From SCRA01 sp035533275 (GTDB lineage Bacteria > Vulcanimicrobiota > Vulcanimicrobiia > Vulcanimicrobiales > SCRA01): DNA of 64,000 bases. Within the stretch, counting starts at the first letter, position 1. Each line of letters begins with the position of its first letter. The notes under the pieces were generated by a model. The model did not search any database. It saw nothing but the letters and a program-made list of their open reading frames with translations, and had not been told where the DNA came from. Location of the stretch: positions 3,899 to 67,898 of the forward strand of contig DATLUD010000065.1 of the NCBI GenBank assembly GCA_035533275.1, given 5' to 3'. Below are positions 1-8,882 of the stretch, piece by piece. A program made the translations under genes and the position numbers.

Positions 1-169
1 CCGCCGGCGGGGCGAGAGCCTCAAGCACCACGCTCGTGGCCAGCGCCTGGTCGAGTTGCTCGAGGGCCCGCTTGGCCATATTCGCTTGGCCGAACGAATA
101 GGCGTGGTGGGAGGCGTTTCCCAGGGTCTTGAGCTCCCGTTCGAGCCAGGTGCGGTACGCGTCGAGCAT
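1..169 (-). CDS. Hypothetical protein, 5' part only (cut by window start)
   Basis: The first 56 codons of a minus-strand gene are present and the rest lies outside the window. The ATG at 169-167 is preceded by a strong AAGGAGG ribosome binding site at about 7 bases. The peptide is a charged helix-like stretch (starts MLDAYRTWLEREL) with no motif I recognise. It is divergent from the Rieske ferredoxin gene, with about 70 bases between them. Function unknown; the case for a real gene rests on the ribosome binding site and codon use. Confidence 0.6.
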   Translation of the reverse strand, partial: MLDAYRTWLERELKTLGNASHHAYSFGQANMAKRALEQLDQALATSVVLEALAPPA

Positions 170-240
170 GGGCCCTCCTTCGCGAGGCGGGAGCTTTTCC
201 GTCGTAGGGGCGCCCCCGCCTGCGGCGAAGCCAGCGGGCG

Positions 241-588
241 ATGTCGCAAGGGCAAGAGGTCGGTTCCGCGGAGTACGTCCGCGTGGCGTCCGTCGGCGAG
301 GTGCCGGTGGGCGAGGCGTTGCAGGTGACGGTGGAGGGACGCGAGATCGCGCTCTTCCGCCTCGAGGACGGTTGGTACGCCCTCGACAACGTCTGCCCGC
401 ACCAAGGGGGTCCGCTCTCGGAGGGGTGGATCGAGGGGCGCACGGTGACCTGCCCATGGCACGCCTGGTGCTTCGATCTCGGCTCGGGGGCTCTGACCCT
501 GGGCCCGTTTGCGGGGGTCGACGCCTTCGACGTCCGCGTCGAGGGCGATGAGGTGCTGGTGGCCGCGCACCCACGGGGGCACGCATAA
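241..588 (+). CDS. Rieske-type [2Fe-2S] ferredoxin (NirD / dioxygenase-ferredoxin like)
   Basis: Small soluble Rieske protein of 115 residues, the size of NirD subunits and of ferredoxins that feed aromatic ring dioxygenases. The cluster ligands are visible as C52-P-H54 and C71-P-W-H74, separated by the usual spacing. There is no signal peptide or membrane segment, so it should be a cytoplasmic electron carrier. No oxygenase or nitrite reductase is next to it, so its partner cannot be read from the context. It is followed after one base by a small HTH-like gene, so the two are probably co-transcribed. It differs from the membrane-anchored bc-complex Rieske protein at 25.3 kb. Confidence 0.85.
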   Translation: MSQGQEVGSAEYVRVASVGEVPVGEALQVTVEGREIALFRLEDGWYALDNVCPHQGGPLSEGWIEGRTVTCPWHAWCFDLGSGALTLGPFAGVDAFDVRVEGDEVLVAAHPRGHA

Positions 589-589
589 G

Positions 590-1087
590 ATGGCGCCGGC
601 CTGGGACGCCCGCACCGGGACGGCGGGCGGGGACGCCTTTGCCGAGGGCCTGAGGACGATGATGGCCGACCGCGAGCTCGACGAGGCCGGGCTGGCGGCC
701 GCCGCCGATCTCCCCTCCGCGCTGCTCGCGGCGACGCTCGCCGGGGAGGAGCGCGTGGGGGTCTCGACGCTGGCGCGCCTGGCCGCGGCCCTGCGCGTGC
801 GCGCGATCGAGTTCCTGCAGCGGGCCAACGTGCTCTCGCTGGCGGCGTACGCCGCCGGGCTGGATCCGCTCTTCTTCCTGCCCGAGGGCCAGGTGCGCTT
901 CGACGCCCGGATCTACATGCGCGAGATCAACCCCCGCTACGCCGTGCCCGAAGGGGACATGACCAAGCGCAACCCGACGCTGGTGGCCATCGCGCAAGAC
1001 GAGCTGCTCGACGGCGTCGGCAAGCTCGAGCTGGAGTTGGCTTATCTCTTGCGCACGGCGGTACAGGCGGCGGGACCCGCGCTCTGA
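590..1087 (+). CDS. Small HTH-like protein of unknown function
   Basis: 165 residues; the ATG at 590 begins one base after the stop of the Rieske ferredoxin gene. Residues 20-75 look like a helix-turn-helix of the XRE type (residues around GLAAAADLPSALLAATLAGE, then VGVSTLARLAAALRV). The C-terminal half contains FFLPEGQVRFD and a motif near RNPTLVAIAQDELL. I do not recognise the family of that half. It could be a regulator or a partner of the ferredoxin, but nothing in the sequence decides this. Confidence 0.55.
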   Translation: MAPAWDARTGTAGGDAFAEGLRTMMADRELDEAGLAAAADLPSALLAATLAGEERVGVSTLARLAAALRVRAIEFLQRANVLSLAAYAAGLDPLFFLPEGQVRFDARIYMREINPRYAVPEGDMTKRNPTLVAIAQDELLDGVGKLELELAYLLRTAVQAAGPAL

Positions 1088-1204
1088 CCGGGTCCTCTCC
1101 GGGCAGGGGCAGGACTTCGCCACCGCCCATCGGTAAGAGAGGCGGTTCCGCCGCCACGGCCGTCGGCCGTCGGCACGCGTTATCTGCTAGGAGGAGTATT
1201 CCGA

Positions 1205-1771
1205 GTGCAAGGGATGGTTGGGAAGCACGTGGCCGTCTTGATCGGCGACGGGTTCGAGGAGATCGAGGTCACCGAACCCAAGCGCGCGCTCGAGGAGGCG
1301 GGGGCCACCGTGACCATCGTCGGCCCGAACGAGGAGTCGAAGACCCGTGGCCTGCGAGGGCGTCGCGGTTTGGAGCCTGCGGGAGCCTTGCAAGCCGACG
1401 TCTCGATCGACGAGGTGACCGCGGCCGATTTCGACGCGGCGCTGATTCCCGGCGGCGTCAGTCCCGACCGCATCCGCACGCACAAGGCGATCCTCAAGCT
1501 CGTCAAGGAGCTGGACGGCGAGCGCAAGCCGCTGGCCGCCATCGGCCACGGCGCGCAGGTCCTGATCTCGGCGCACGCGGTCCGTGGCCGCACGCTCACC
1601 GGCGCGCCGTCGATCGCCGACGACATCCGCAACGCGGGCGGTCTCTATCGCGATCAGCCCGCGGTGCAGGACGGCAACTGGGTGACGTGCCGCAGCGCCA
1701 ACGACCTCGACCACTTCGAGCGTGCCTTCCTCGAGAAGTTGGCGCAGTTCCAGGCGACGCCGCTGACCTAG
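1205..1771 (+). CDS. DJ-1/PfpI family protein lacking the nucleophile cysteine
   Basis: 188 residues with the DJ-1/PfpI/class I glutamine amidotransferase-like fold: an N-terminal VLIGDGFEEIEV strand with the conserved Glu, then FDAALIPGG and an AIxHGxQ nucleophile elbow. In active PfpI-type proteins the elbow reads AICHGPQ. Here it reads AIGHGAQ, with Gly at position 114 (codon 1544-1546) in place of Cys. Protease, deglycase or hydrolase activity through the usual cysteine therefore looks unlikely, and the protein may bind rather than catalyse. GTG start chosen because AGGAGGAG at 1189-1196 lies 8 bases upstream; ATG 1214 is an alternative. Confidence 0.8.
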   Translation: MQGMVGKHVAVLIGDGFEEIEVTEPKRALEEAGATVTIVGPNEESKTRGLRGRRGLEPAGALQADVSIDEVTAADFDAALIPGGVSPDRIRTHKAILKLVKELDGERKPLAAIGHGAQVLISAHAVRGRTLTGAPSIADDIRNAGGLYRDQPAVQDGNWVTCRSANDLDHFERAFLEKLAQFQATPLT

Positions 1772-1781
1772 TCCGCCGGCG

Positions 1782-2459
1782 TCAGGGCCGCCGCGTGAGC
1801 GAGGGCGAGAGCTCGAAGGCCGCGAGCTGCTCGCCGAGTTGGCGCAGCGCGGCATAGAGCAAGACGGCCGTGACCCCCACGCTCGCCGGCACCGCGAGCG
1901 GGGCGGCCAGGTTCGCCGCGGCTCCCAGCAGCGCGGCCACAAGGGCGCAGACCACCGCCGCCAGGGGGCTCCACGCCGGGGGCACGCGCAGATCCCAGAC
2001 CAAGGCCAGCGGGATGCAGATCGCCGCGACGGCCAGACCCACGAAGAGCAAGCCGGCGGCCTCGCCCGCCGTGGGGCGCAACTCGAACAGGGCCGCGCCG
2101 TAGGCCGCCAGGACCACGGGCAGCGCGCGGATGGCCGCCGCCAGAACCTTGGCCCGCGCCAACTCACGCCCGAAGAGCGGCGCGGCCAGCCATGTGGCGG
2201 CGAGGGTGCCCTCGCGGGGTATCGTGCGCATGGAGGCCACCATGGCCGCAAGTGCGCCGGCGGCACCGACCGCGAAGGGGTAGAGCCGCCCTACGTCGAC
2301 CGGGAGCTTGCCCAGCCACGCGCACGAGAGCGCGGCCGTCGCCGCCGCCAGCAGCGTGACCAGCCATCCGTCGGCCGAGCGGCCCCAGACGATGGTCTCG
2401 GCGCGCACCAGCGCGAAGGTCGCGGCTCCGCCGCGCGCGCGCAGCGCCTGACGCTTCAT
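1782..2459 (-). CDS. Membrane protein, probable permease partner of an ABC-like ATPase
   Basis: 225 residues with about six hydrophobic segments, alanine- and leucine-rich, and no enzyme motif. The start codon overlaps the stop of the upstream ATPase-like gene in ATGA (2456-2459), so the pair is very likely translationally coupled. The pairing of a short ABC-type ATPase with a six-helix membrane protein resembles ABC-2 type exporters such as the CcmA/CcmB heme exporter pair. I cannot name the family from sequence alone. It is the last gene of the minus-strand run that begins near 7.07 kb. Confidence 0.6.
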   Translation of the reverse strand: MKRQALRARGGAATFALVRAETIVWGRSADGWLVTLLAAATAALSCAWLGKLPVDVGRLYPFAVGAAGALAAMVASMRTIPREGTLAATWLAAPLFGRELARAKVLAAAIRALPVVLAAYGAALFELRPTAGEAAGLLFVGLAVAAICIPLALVWDLRVPPAWSPLAAVVCALVAALLGAAANLAAPLAVPASVGVTAVLLYAALRQLGEQLAAFELSPSLTRRP

Positions 2460-3064
2460 CGCAGGCCACCCGCAACCGGCGTGAGCGACCCGAGCGCGCG
2501 CACGCGCGCCCGCAGGCGCTGGGCCACGCCCGCGTCGCGCGTCGCCAAGAGCAGCGCTCCCCCTTCGGCGGTCACCTCGCCGGCGGCGCGGTCGAGGGCG
2601 TCGAGATCCTCGGGGGGCCACGCCCGCGGCTCGTCCACCAGCAGCAGCGACGGCAGGTGCAGCATCGCCCCGAGCAGCCGCGTCCGCCGGCGCGAGGAGT
2701 CGTCGCGCAGCCACGCCAGTGCGCGCATGCGCTCGGCGTGCTGCCTGTCCGAGAGGCCGTAGAGCTCGCCGAGCAGGCGCAGGTACTCGCCGACGGTGAG
2801 CGGCGCCACCGGAGGCGTTTCGGGCGGCACGTAGCCGACGCGGCGCTTGGCTTGGGCTGGCTGGTAGCGCATGTCGAACCCGCCGATCGTGATGGCGCCG
2901 CGGTCGGGGCGCAACAAGCCGGCGATCAGCGCGAGCAGCGCGCTCTTCCCGCTCTCCGCGGGGCCGACGACGGCCAAGCGCTCGCCGGGAGGGAGGTCGA
3001 GCGTGAGCCCGTTGACGGCGTCGTGCCCGTGCAGCGACTTGGAGAGATCGGCGATGTGCAGCAG
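2456..3064 (-). CDS. Degenerate ABC transporter ATPase with no normal start codon
   Basis: About 202 residues with a clear Walker A (GPAESGKS, residues 34-41) and Walker B (LLLVDEP), so an ABC ATPase. The LSGGQ signature is replaced by a DSSRRRTR stretch, the Q-loop has no Gln, the D-loop after DEP is unusual, and the H-loop His is absent (ATRD instead of a TH motif). No ATG, GTG or TTG lies before a TTG at 2977, which would cut off the first beta strands. The only start that saves the N-terminus is CTG at 3064 (or 3061). The frame is the same as that of the GlnQ-type ATPase upstream, whose TAG (3089-3091) is only eight codons away. Overlaps the membrane protein gene by ATGA. Confidence 0.6.
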   Translation of the reverse strand: MLHIADLSKSLHGHDAVNGLTLDLPPGERLAVVGPAESGKSALLALIAGLLRPDRGAITIGGFDMRYQPAQAKRRVGYVPPETPPVAPLTVGEYLRLLGELYGLSDRQHAERMRALAWLRDDSSRRRTRLLGAMLHLPSLLLVDEPRAWPPEDLDALDRAAGEVTAEGGALLLATRDAGVAQRLRARVRALGSLTPVAGGLR

Positions 3065-3088
3065 CGTGGTGTACCGGCGCCTTGGAGC

Positions 3089-3841
<753 letters not shown>

Positions 3842-3855
3842 GGGGCGCGCCGCGC

Positions 3856-4770
3856 TCACAGGCGCACCGTGCCGCGCAGGTTGCGCAAGACGCGCTGCCA
3901 TGGCCCCTCGCGCTGCGAGCGCGCCGTGCCGCGGGCGAAGCGCTTCTCCACGTAGTACTGCCCGATGCTGGCCACGGTGGTGAGCAGCAGGTACCACAGG
4001 CTGGCCACCACCAGCAGTTCCACGACGAAGAGATTGCTCGAGTAGATGTCGCTGGCCCGGCGCAGCAGCTCGCCGAAGGTCACCACGGAGGCCAGCGACG
4101 AGGTCTTCAGCATCGAGATGAACTCGTTGCCGATGGGCGGGATGATCACGCGCATCGCCTGCGGCAAGACGACGCGGCGCATCGTCTGCGAGGAGATCAT
4201 GCCGAGGGCCTGCGCGGCCTCCACCTGCCCTTCGTCGACGGCGAGGATGCCGGCGCGCACGATCTCGGCCATGTAGGCGCCCTCGTTCAGGCCCAAGCCC
4301 AGGAGCGCGGCGGCCAACGGCGTCATGAACGCGACCATCGGCATCGAGAAGAACGTCACGTGCGTGAAGGGGATGCCGATCGTCAGGTCGTGGAAGACGG
4401 CGGGAACGCCGTTGAACCAGAAGATCAGCTGTACCAGGACCGGGGTGCCGCGAAAGAACCACACGTAGACGCCGCTTACGGCGGAGAGCACGAGGTTCTC
4501 GGACATCCGCATGACGGCGAAGATCACACCGAGCACGACGCCGATGGCTTGCGCGGCCACCGAGACGAAGAGGGTGTTGAGCAGACCTCCCAGGATCAGC
4601 GAGTTGAAGAGGTACTGGTCGACGACGTGGGGGTTGAGGAAGTGCGACGAGGCGGCCGCCGCGGCGAGCCAGGCCACCAGCAGCCCCACGACTACCGCGA
4701 GGACCCACTGCCCCCAATGGCGCACGGGCACGACCGTGAACGTCGTGCCGCGCTCGCTCTCCGCCGTCAT
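3856..4770 (-). CDS. Polar amino acid ABC transporter permease
   Basis: 304 residues with about six membrane spans. The EAA loop that docks on the ATPase is readable as GQVEAAQALGM followed by VVLPQAMRVIIPPIGNEF, and the N-terminal part holds SLILGGLLNTLFVS, both typical of the HisMQ/GlnP family. There is a single permease gene, so a homodimer is likely. Upstream by 18 bases is the substrate-binding protein and downstream the ATPase, giving the usual three-gene importer operon. The basic C-terminal tail is longer than in many GlnP proteins. Confidence 0.92.
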   Translation of the reverse strand: MTAESERGTTFTVVPVRHWGQWVLAVVVGLLVAWLAAAAASSHFLNPHVVDQYLFNSLILGGLLNTLFVSVAAQAIGVVLGVIFAVMRMSENLVLSAVSGVYVWFFRGTPVLVQLIFWFNGVPAVFHDLTIGIPFTHVTFFSMPMVAFMTPLAAALLGLGLNEGAYMAEIVRAGILAVDEGQVEAAQALGMISSQTMRRVVLPQAMRVIIPPIGNEFISMLKTSSLASVVTFGELLRRASDIYSSNLFVVELLVVASLWYLLLTTVASIGQYYVEKRFARGTARSQREGPWQRVLRNLRGTVRL

Positions 4771-4788
4771 CGCGCTCTCCGGCTCGCC

Positions 4789-5637
4789 TTATTGATAGCG
4801 GGCGCCGCCGTTGATCGCGGCGCTCGTGAGCGCCCCTTGCGGGAGGTCCCATGAGCGCAGGACCTTCGCGTAGGTGCCGTCGGCGATCACGGCCCGGAGG
4901 GCCGCTTGCAGCGCGTCGCGCAGGCGGCGGTCGTCCTTGCGCACGCCGATCCCGTAGGGTGCCACGGCGTACTGCTTGCCGACGATCTCGAAGAGGCCGC
5001 CGGAGAGCCGCGCCGCGAACGCCGCTACGGGGAAGTCGGCGACGTGCGCCACCGAACGGCCGACCTTCAGCTGCTGCAGCGCATCGGTATCCGTGGCGAG
5101 AGCGAGCACGGTGATCGGCGGCTTGTGCGCCGCCGCGCACTTGGCCGACTGCGCGGCGAGCATGTGCTCCTGGGCCGTGCCCTTCTCCGCGTCGGCGGTC
5201 TTGCCGCAGAGGTCGGCCAGGCTGAAGATGCGCTCGGGGTTCCCCTTGCGCACCAGGATGCCGCTGCCGGCCAGGAAGTAGTCGATGAAGTCGATGCGCT
5301 TCTCGCGCTCGGGCGTGTCGTTCATCGCCGACATGACGATGTCGAAGCGATCGGCCAGCAGCGCCGGGATGATGCCGTCGAACGTGGTGTTGACGAACGC
5401 CACCTTGACGCCCAGCTTGGCTCCCAGAGCCCGCGCCAAGTCGTAGTCGAGCCCTTGCACCTGATCGGTGCCGGTCTTGTAGAACTCGACCGGAGCGTAG
5501 GAGACGTCGGAGCCGATGGTGATGATGCCGGCCTTCTGGATCCGCTCCGGAAGGCGCGCGCGCAGCGAGCCGGCGGACTGCGCCGCGGCCGGTGCCGCGA
5601 GCGAGAGAGCCAGCAGGACTGCGAAGACGATGCGCAA
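4789..5637 (-). CDS. Amino acid ABC transporter substrate-binding protein
   Basis: 282 residues. A Sec signal peptide is visible (RIVFAVLLALSLAAPAAA, cleavage near AAAQS), then the SBP family 3 pattern: GSDVSYAPVEF, GLDYDLARALGAKLG, FDGIIPALLADRFDIVMSAM and TPEREKRIDFIDYF. It binds an amino acid in the periplasm for the permease/ATPase pair downstream; the substrate cannot be read. Start is TTG at 5637 with GGGAGG 6-7 bases upstream, which gives an intact signal peptide. Two cysteines in the middle (LCGKTAD and AKCAAAHK) could form a disulfide. Confidence 0.9.
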   Translation of the reverse strand: MRIVFAVLLALSLAAPAAAQSAGSLRARLPERIQKAGIITIGSDVSYAPVEFYKTGTDQVQGLDYDLARALGAKLGVKVAFVNTTFDGIIPALLADRFDIVMSAMNDTPEREKRIDFIDYFLAGSGILVRKGNPERIFSLADLCGKTADAEKGTAQEHMLAAQSAKCAAAHKPPITVLALATDTDALQQLKVGRSVAHVADFPVAAFAARLSGGLFEIVGKQYAVAPYGIGVRKDDRRLRDALQAALRAVIADGTYAKVLRSWDLPQGALTSAAINGGARYQ

Positions 5638-5660
5638 GGTGATCCTCCCGAGGGTCGAGG

Positions 5661-6779
5661 TCAGACGACGCGCTCCAGGCGCGAGTTTGGGCGGTAGGGG
5701 CGCCCGACCTTGTGGCACTCCCGCATCTCGCCGTCCCGCTCGGCGAGCGCGATGTCGGCGGTGAAATCGAAGCGCCCCGAGCCGTCGAAGAAGGCGCTTC
5801 CCACCGCGTAGGCGTCGACGGGGACGCCTTCCGCCTCGAACTGGCGGATCTTGGCCGGGGTGAAGCCGCCGCTCACCACGATCTTCACCCAGTCGCAGCC
5901 CTCTGCGTCGAGGGCGGTCCGCACGTTGCGCACCAGCTGAGGGTTGACCCCGGTGGGCGTGAACGTCCCCATCATCGACCATAGCGAGCGGTCGACGAGC
6001 GTCGAGCTGGTGTCGATGCGCACGCCCCAGAGACGCCGGCCCAGCGCCCGCGCGACGGCCAGGCTCGTCGCCACGCAGTCGTTCTCGAAGTCGGCCAGCG
6101 CGATCAGGTGGACGTCCTCGGGGACGAGCTCGGCGAACTTGCGCGAGGCTAGGACCGTGTCGCCGCCGTAGGCCGCGATGAGCGCATGGGGAACCGTGCC
6201 CATGCCGCGCGCCCCCCACCACTCCGCGTTGGCGTCGGTGGAGACGCCCAGCGCTCCGGAGACGTAGGCGGCGTAGCCGTCGCCCGTCTGCACCAGGTGA
6301 TGGTCGAAGCGGGCCGGGAAGAAGAGGACGTCCTTGCCATTGGCGGCTTGCACGATGTTGCGCGCGTTGGTGCAGATGCGCGTGCGGCGCGCCAGGACGC
6401 CCAGATAGAGCGTCTCGAGGTGCGCGAAGAGGGCGTAGTCGCCCTCGATCGTCAGCACCGTCTCGTACGGGGCGATGGCGTCACCGTCGTAGAGCGCGCG
6501 GACGGCCAGCTCCGGCCAGCCGTCGCGCCACGAGCCGTCCTCGCGCTGATAACCGCTGCAGAGCTTGAGGATCGCGATCGCCTCGTCGATGCCGCAGAGC
6601 ACGCTCTCGCGGCGGTTGAAGACCTGCATCAGCACGCGCGGATGGTAGTGGTCCTTGAGCAGGATCTCGCGCGAGCGCTTGAAGTAGACGTCGGAGTAGT
6701 AGCCCTCGCGCATGCGCTCGACGGGAAGGTTGAGGATCGCCGGGTCCAGGCGCCGGCGCACCGGCTGAGGCGCCCTCAC
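5661..6779 (-). CDS. pncB: Nicotinate phosphoribosyltransferase-family protein
   Basis: 372 residues. The protein carries the NAPRTase/quinolinate phosphoribosyltransferase barrel signatures: an N-terminal YYSDVYFKRSREIL, FFPARFDHHLVQ, SGALGVSTDAN, GTVPHALIAAYGGD, and a C-terminal KIVVSGGF plus DAYAVGSAFF. It would join nicotinate and PRPP to nicotinate mononucleotide for NAD salvage. The GTG start at 6779 overlaps the stop of the GyrI-like gene (GTGA), so the two are coupled. The sequence resembles the shorter archaeal/actinobacterial type rather than E. coli PncB. Confidence 0.85.
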   Translation of the reverse strand: MRAPQPVRRRLDPAILNLPVERMREGYYSDVYFKRSREILLKDHYHPRVLMQVFNRRESVLCGIDEAIAILKLCSGYQREDGSWRDGWPELAVRALYDGDAIAPYETVLTIEGDYALFAHLETLYLGVLARRTRICTNARNIVQAANGKDVLFFPARFDHHLVQTGDGYAAYVSGALGVSTDANAEWWGARGMGTVPHALIAAYGGDTVLASRKFAELVPEDVHLIALADFENDCVATSLAVARALGRRLWGVRIDTSSTLVDRSLWSMMGTFTPTGVNPQLVRNVRTALDAEGCDWVKIVVSGGFTPAKIRQFEAEGVPVDAYAVGSAFFDGSGRFDFTADIALAERDGEMRECHKVGRPYRPNSRLERVV

Positions 6780-7072
6780 GCCCTGCTGACCGGCTGGTAG
6801 CAGACGGTGATCAGCTCGTCCCGGGGCACGATGGCGGGGTCGTCCCAATAGATGTCGCCGGGCGGGCCGTCGCCGACGTAGCCGTTGTCGGCGATCCAGG
6901 TGAAGAGGCGCGCGAACGAGTCGGGGACCTGCGCGTAATCGCCCACGTGGACGGTGACGGCGTAGGTGTGCGCGTCCGGAAATCCGGACATGATGCGGCA
7001 GCCCTCCGATTCGGCGAGGTCGAGCAACACGCGCGGGACCTGGCGGTGCAGGGATCGGTCGAGCTGGCGCAT
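6776..7072 (-). CDS. GyrI-like small-molecule-binding domain protein
   Basis: 98 residues. The C-terminal half (FARLFTWIADNGY, then GPPGDIYWDD, ending ELITVCYQPV) matches the end of GyrI-like/AraC effector-binding domains, which usually finish with a Glu-Leu-x-T-x-x-x-x-P-V strand. It stands alone without an HTH domain. It is the first gene of the minus-strand run and overlaps the nicotinate phosphoribosyltransferase start, so a link to that enzyme is possible but unproven. The ATG at 7072 is divergent from polX with about 40 bases between the starts. Confidence 0.6.
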   Translation of the reverse strand: MRQLDRSLHRQVPRVLLDLAESEGCRIMSGFPDAHTYAVTVHVGDYAQVPDSFARLFTWIADNGYVGDGPPGDIYWDDPAIVPRDELITVCYQPVSRA

Positions 7073-7114
7073 GGCGAGAGAATACGGCGCAGCCTCCGGC
7101 GAACCCCACCGGGT

Positions 7115-8857
7115 ATGACCAATGCGGACGTGGCCCGGCGGCTGATGGAGATCCGGCAGCTCATGGAGTTCGCGGGGGAGCCCTATTTCGAGTTCATGGC
7201 CTACGAGAAGGCGGCCGCCGGAGTGGAGCAGGCGCCGCCCTTGGCCGGCATCATCGAGCGTGGGGAGCTGGAGGAGGTCCCGGGCGTGGGGGAGACCATC
7301 GCGGAGCGCATCCGCGAGATCGTCCGGACCGGCACGTGCGCGAAGCTGGAGAGCCTGCTCAAGCGCTACCCCGCGAGCCTCCTGGACCTGCTGGAGGTTC
7401 CCGGGGTGGGCATGAAGACGGCGCACGTCCTCTATGACTCCCTGGGGATCGCCGGCCCAGACGACTTGGAGCGGGCCATCGCCGCGGGTAAGCTCGACGA
7501 CCTGCCGCGCATGGGGCGCAAGACCATCGAGAACATGAAGCGCGGCCTGCTGGCGCGGCGCGGCCGCTCCCACCGGTGGCCCATCGGAGCCGCGCTGCCG
7601 CTGGCGGAGTCGATCATCGCCCGCCTGCGCGAGGCGGCGCCCGTCGAGCGCATCGCCTACGCGGGGTCGCTGCGCCGCGGCGAGCCCACGGTGGGCGACA
7701 TCGACCTCGTCTGCACCTCGGCCAAGGCCAAGGCCGTGATCGAGGGCTTCACGGCGCTCCCCGAGGCGGAGGCCGTGCTCTCCGAGGGCACGACCAAGGC
7801 CTCGTTCTGGACGACGCAAGGGCTCCAGGTGGACCTGCGCGTGGTGCCGGCGGCGAATTGGGGCAATCTGCTCCAGCACTTCACCGGCAGCCGCGAGCAC
7901 AACGTCCAGTTCCGCGAGATGGCAGTCAAACGCGGCCTGCGGGTGAGCGAGAACGGCATCCTCGACGTGGCGACGGGCGTCAACCGCACCTTCGAGACGG
8001 AGGAAGAGGTCTACGCCGCGCTCGACCTCCCCTACATCCCGCCCGAGCTGCGGCTGGGCAGCGGCGAGCTCGACGCCGCCCGGCGCGGCAAGCTGCCGAA
8101 GCTCATCGAGCAGCGCAACCTGCGCGGCGACTTCCACATGCACACCACGTGGTCGGACGGCCGCAACACGCTCGAGGCCATGATCGAGGCCTGCGCCGCC
8201 AAAGGGTACGCCTATCACGCGATCTCGGAGCATTCGTGGGGGCGCGGCTCCACGTACGGCATGACGCCGGAGAAACTGCGCAAGCAGATCGCCGCCATCC
8301 GCGAGATGGGAGAGGCGCACGGGATCCGCACGCTCTGCGGCGTGGAGGTGGACATCCTGCCCGACGGCACCCTCGACTTCGAGGAGAACTTGCTGCGCGA
8401 GCTGGACTTCGTGGTGGCCAGCGTGCACTCAGCGCTGCGGATCGGGCGCGAGAAGATGACGGCGCGCCTCATTCGCGCCATCGAGCATCCGTGCGTCAAC
8501 GTCATCGGTCACCCCACGGGGCGCAGCGTCCCCGGCGGGACGGCCTATGAGATCGACGCGGATGCGGTCTTCGCCGCCGCGGCGCGCACCGGCACGGCGC
8601 TGGAGATGAACGGCAACCCCGATCGCCTGGACCTGCCCAACCAGCTGGCGCGCCGCGCCGCGGAACTGGGGGCGATGATCTCGCTCGACTCCGACGCGCA
8701 CGATGCGGCGCAGCTCGACCGCATCTCGTACGCGGTGGTGCAGGCGCGCCGCGCGTGGCTCGAGGCCAAGAACGTGCTCAACACGCGCAAGCTCGACGAC
8801 GTGCTCGACTTCGTCGCCCAGAAGCGCGGCCCGGCCAAGCGCAAGCGCGCGCGCTAG
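7115..8857 (+). CDS. polX: DNA polymerase/3'-5' exonuclease PolX
   Basis: 580 residues, the full family length. The N-terminal X-family polymerase part has two helix-hairpin-helix units (EVPGVGETIAERI and EVPGVGMKTAHVLY) and a catalytic palm with GSLRRGEPTVGDIDLV (DxD) and a third Asp in QVDLRVV. The C-terminal PHP exonuclease domain keeps its metal ligands: DFHMHTTWSDG, ISEHS, GVEVDIL, ASVHS, EMNGNPDRLDLPN and SLDSDAHD. The usual ISDHS is ISEHS here. It acts in base-excision type gap filling. The stop codon TAG lies in the left arm of the palindrome shared with the convergent gene. Confidence 0.95.
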   Translation: MTNADVARRLMEIRQLMEFAGEPYFEFMAYEKAAAGVEQAPPLAGIIERGELEEVPGVGETIAERIREIVRTGTCAKLESLLKRYPASLLDLLEVPGVGMKTAHVLYDSLGIAGPDDLERAIAAGKLDDLPRMGRKTIENMKRGLLARRGRSHRWPIGAALPLAESIIARLREAAPVERIAYAGSLRRGEPTVGDIDLVCTSAKAKAVIEGFTALPEAEAVLSEGTTKASFWTTQGLQVDLRVVPAANWGNLLQHFTGSREHNVQFREMAVKRGLRVSENGILDVATGVNRTFETEEEVYAALDLPYIPPELRLGSGELDAARRGKLPKLIEQRNLRGDFHMHTTWSDGRNTLEAMIEACAAKGYAYHAISEHSWGRGSTYGMTPEKLRKQIAAIREMGEAHGIRTLCGVEVDILPDGTLDFEENLLRELDFVVASVHSALRIGREKMTARLIRAIEHPCVNVIGHPTGRSVPGGTAYEIDADAVFAAAARTGTALEMNGNPDRLDLPNQLARRAAELGAMISLDSDAHDAAQLDRISYAVVQARRAWLEAKNVLNTRKLDDVLDFVAQKRGPAKRKRAR

Positions 8858-8882
8858 CAGGGGTTCTTCCGCACCCTGCTAG
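8854..8882. repeat. Convergent-junction palindrome, copy 1
   Basis: Perfect 9-bp inverted repeat CTAGCAGGG / CCCTGCTAG around an 11-base loop GTTCTTCCGCA. It sits between the convergent polX and DsbA-like genes, and its two arms contain the TAG stop codons of both. Near-identical copies occur at 36643-36671 and 49093-49121. Probably a two-way terminator or a short extragenic palindrome; no T-tract follows on either side. Confidence 0.85.

Noticed and set aside
2456..3064. Heme exporter CcmA/CcmB assignment for the degenerate ATPase and its membrane partner
   Set aside because: The ATPase lacks key motifs and cytochrome c maturation here uses ResB/ResC (System II), so there is no support for a Ccm system.
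3860..5140. Apparent N-terminal extension of the GlnQ-like ATPase by over 400 codons
   Set aside because: The frame lies across the permease and binding protein genes, which have clear motifs in other frames. The ATPase starts at 3841 or 3859.
7073..8428. A long open frame on the minus strand opposite polX
   Set aside because: It is a by-product of high GC and codon bias. The polX frame has clear motifs throughout, and the opposite frame gives a His/Arg/Leu-rich sequence without any domain.
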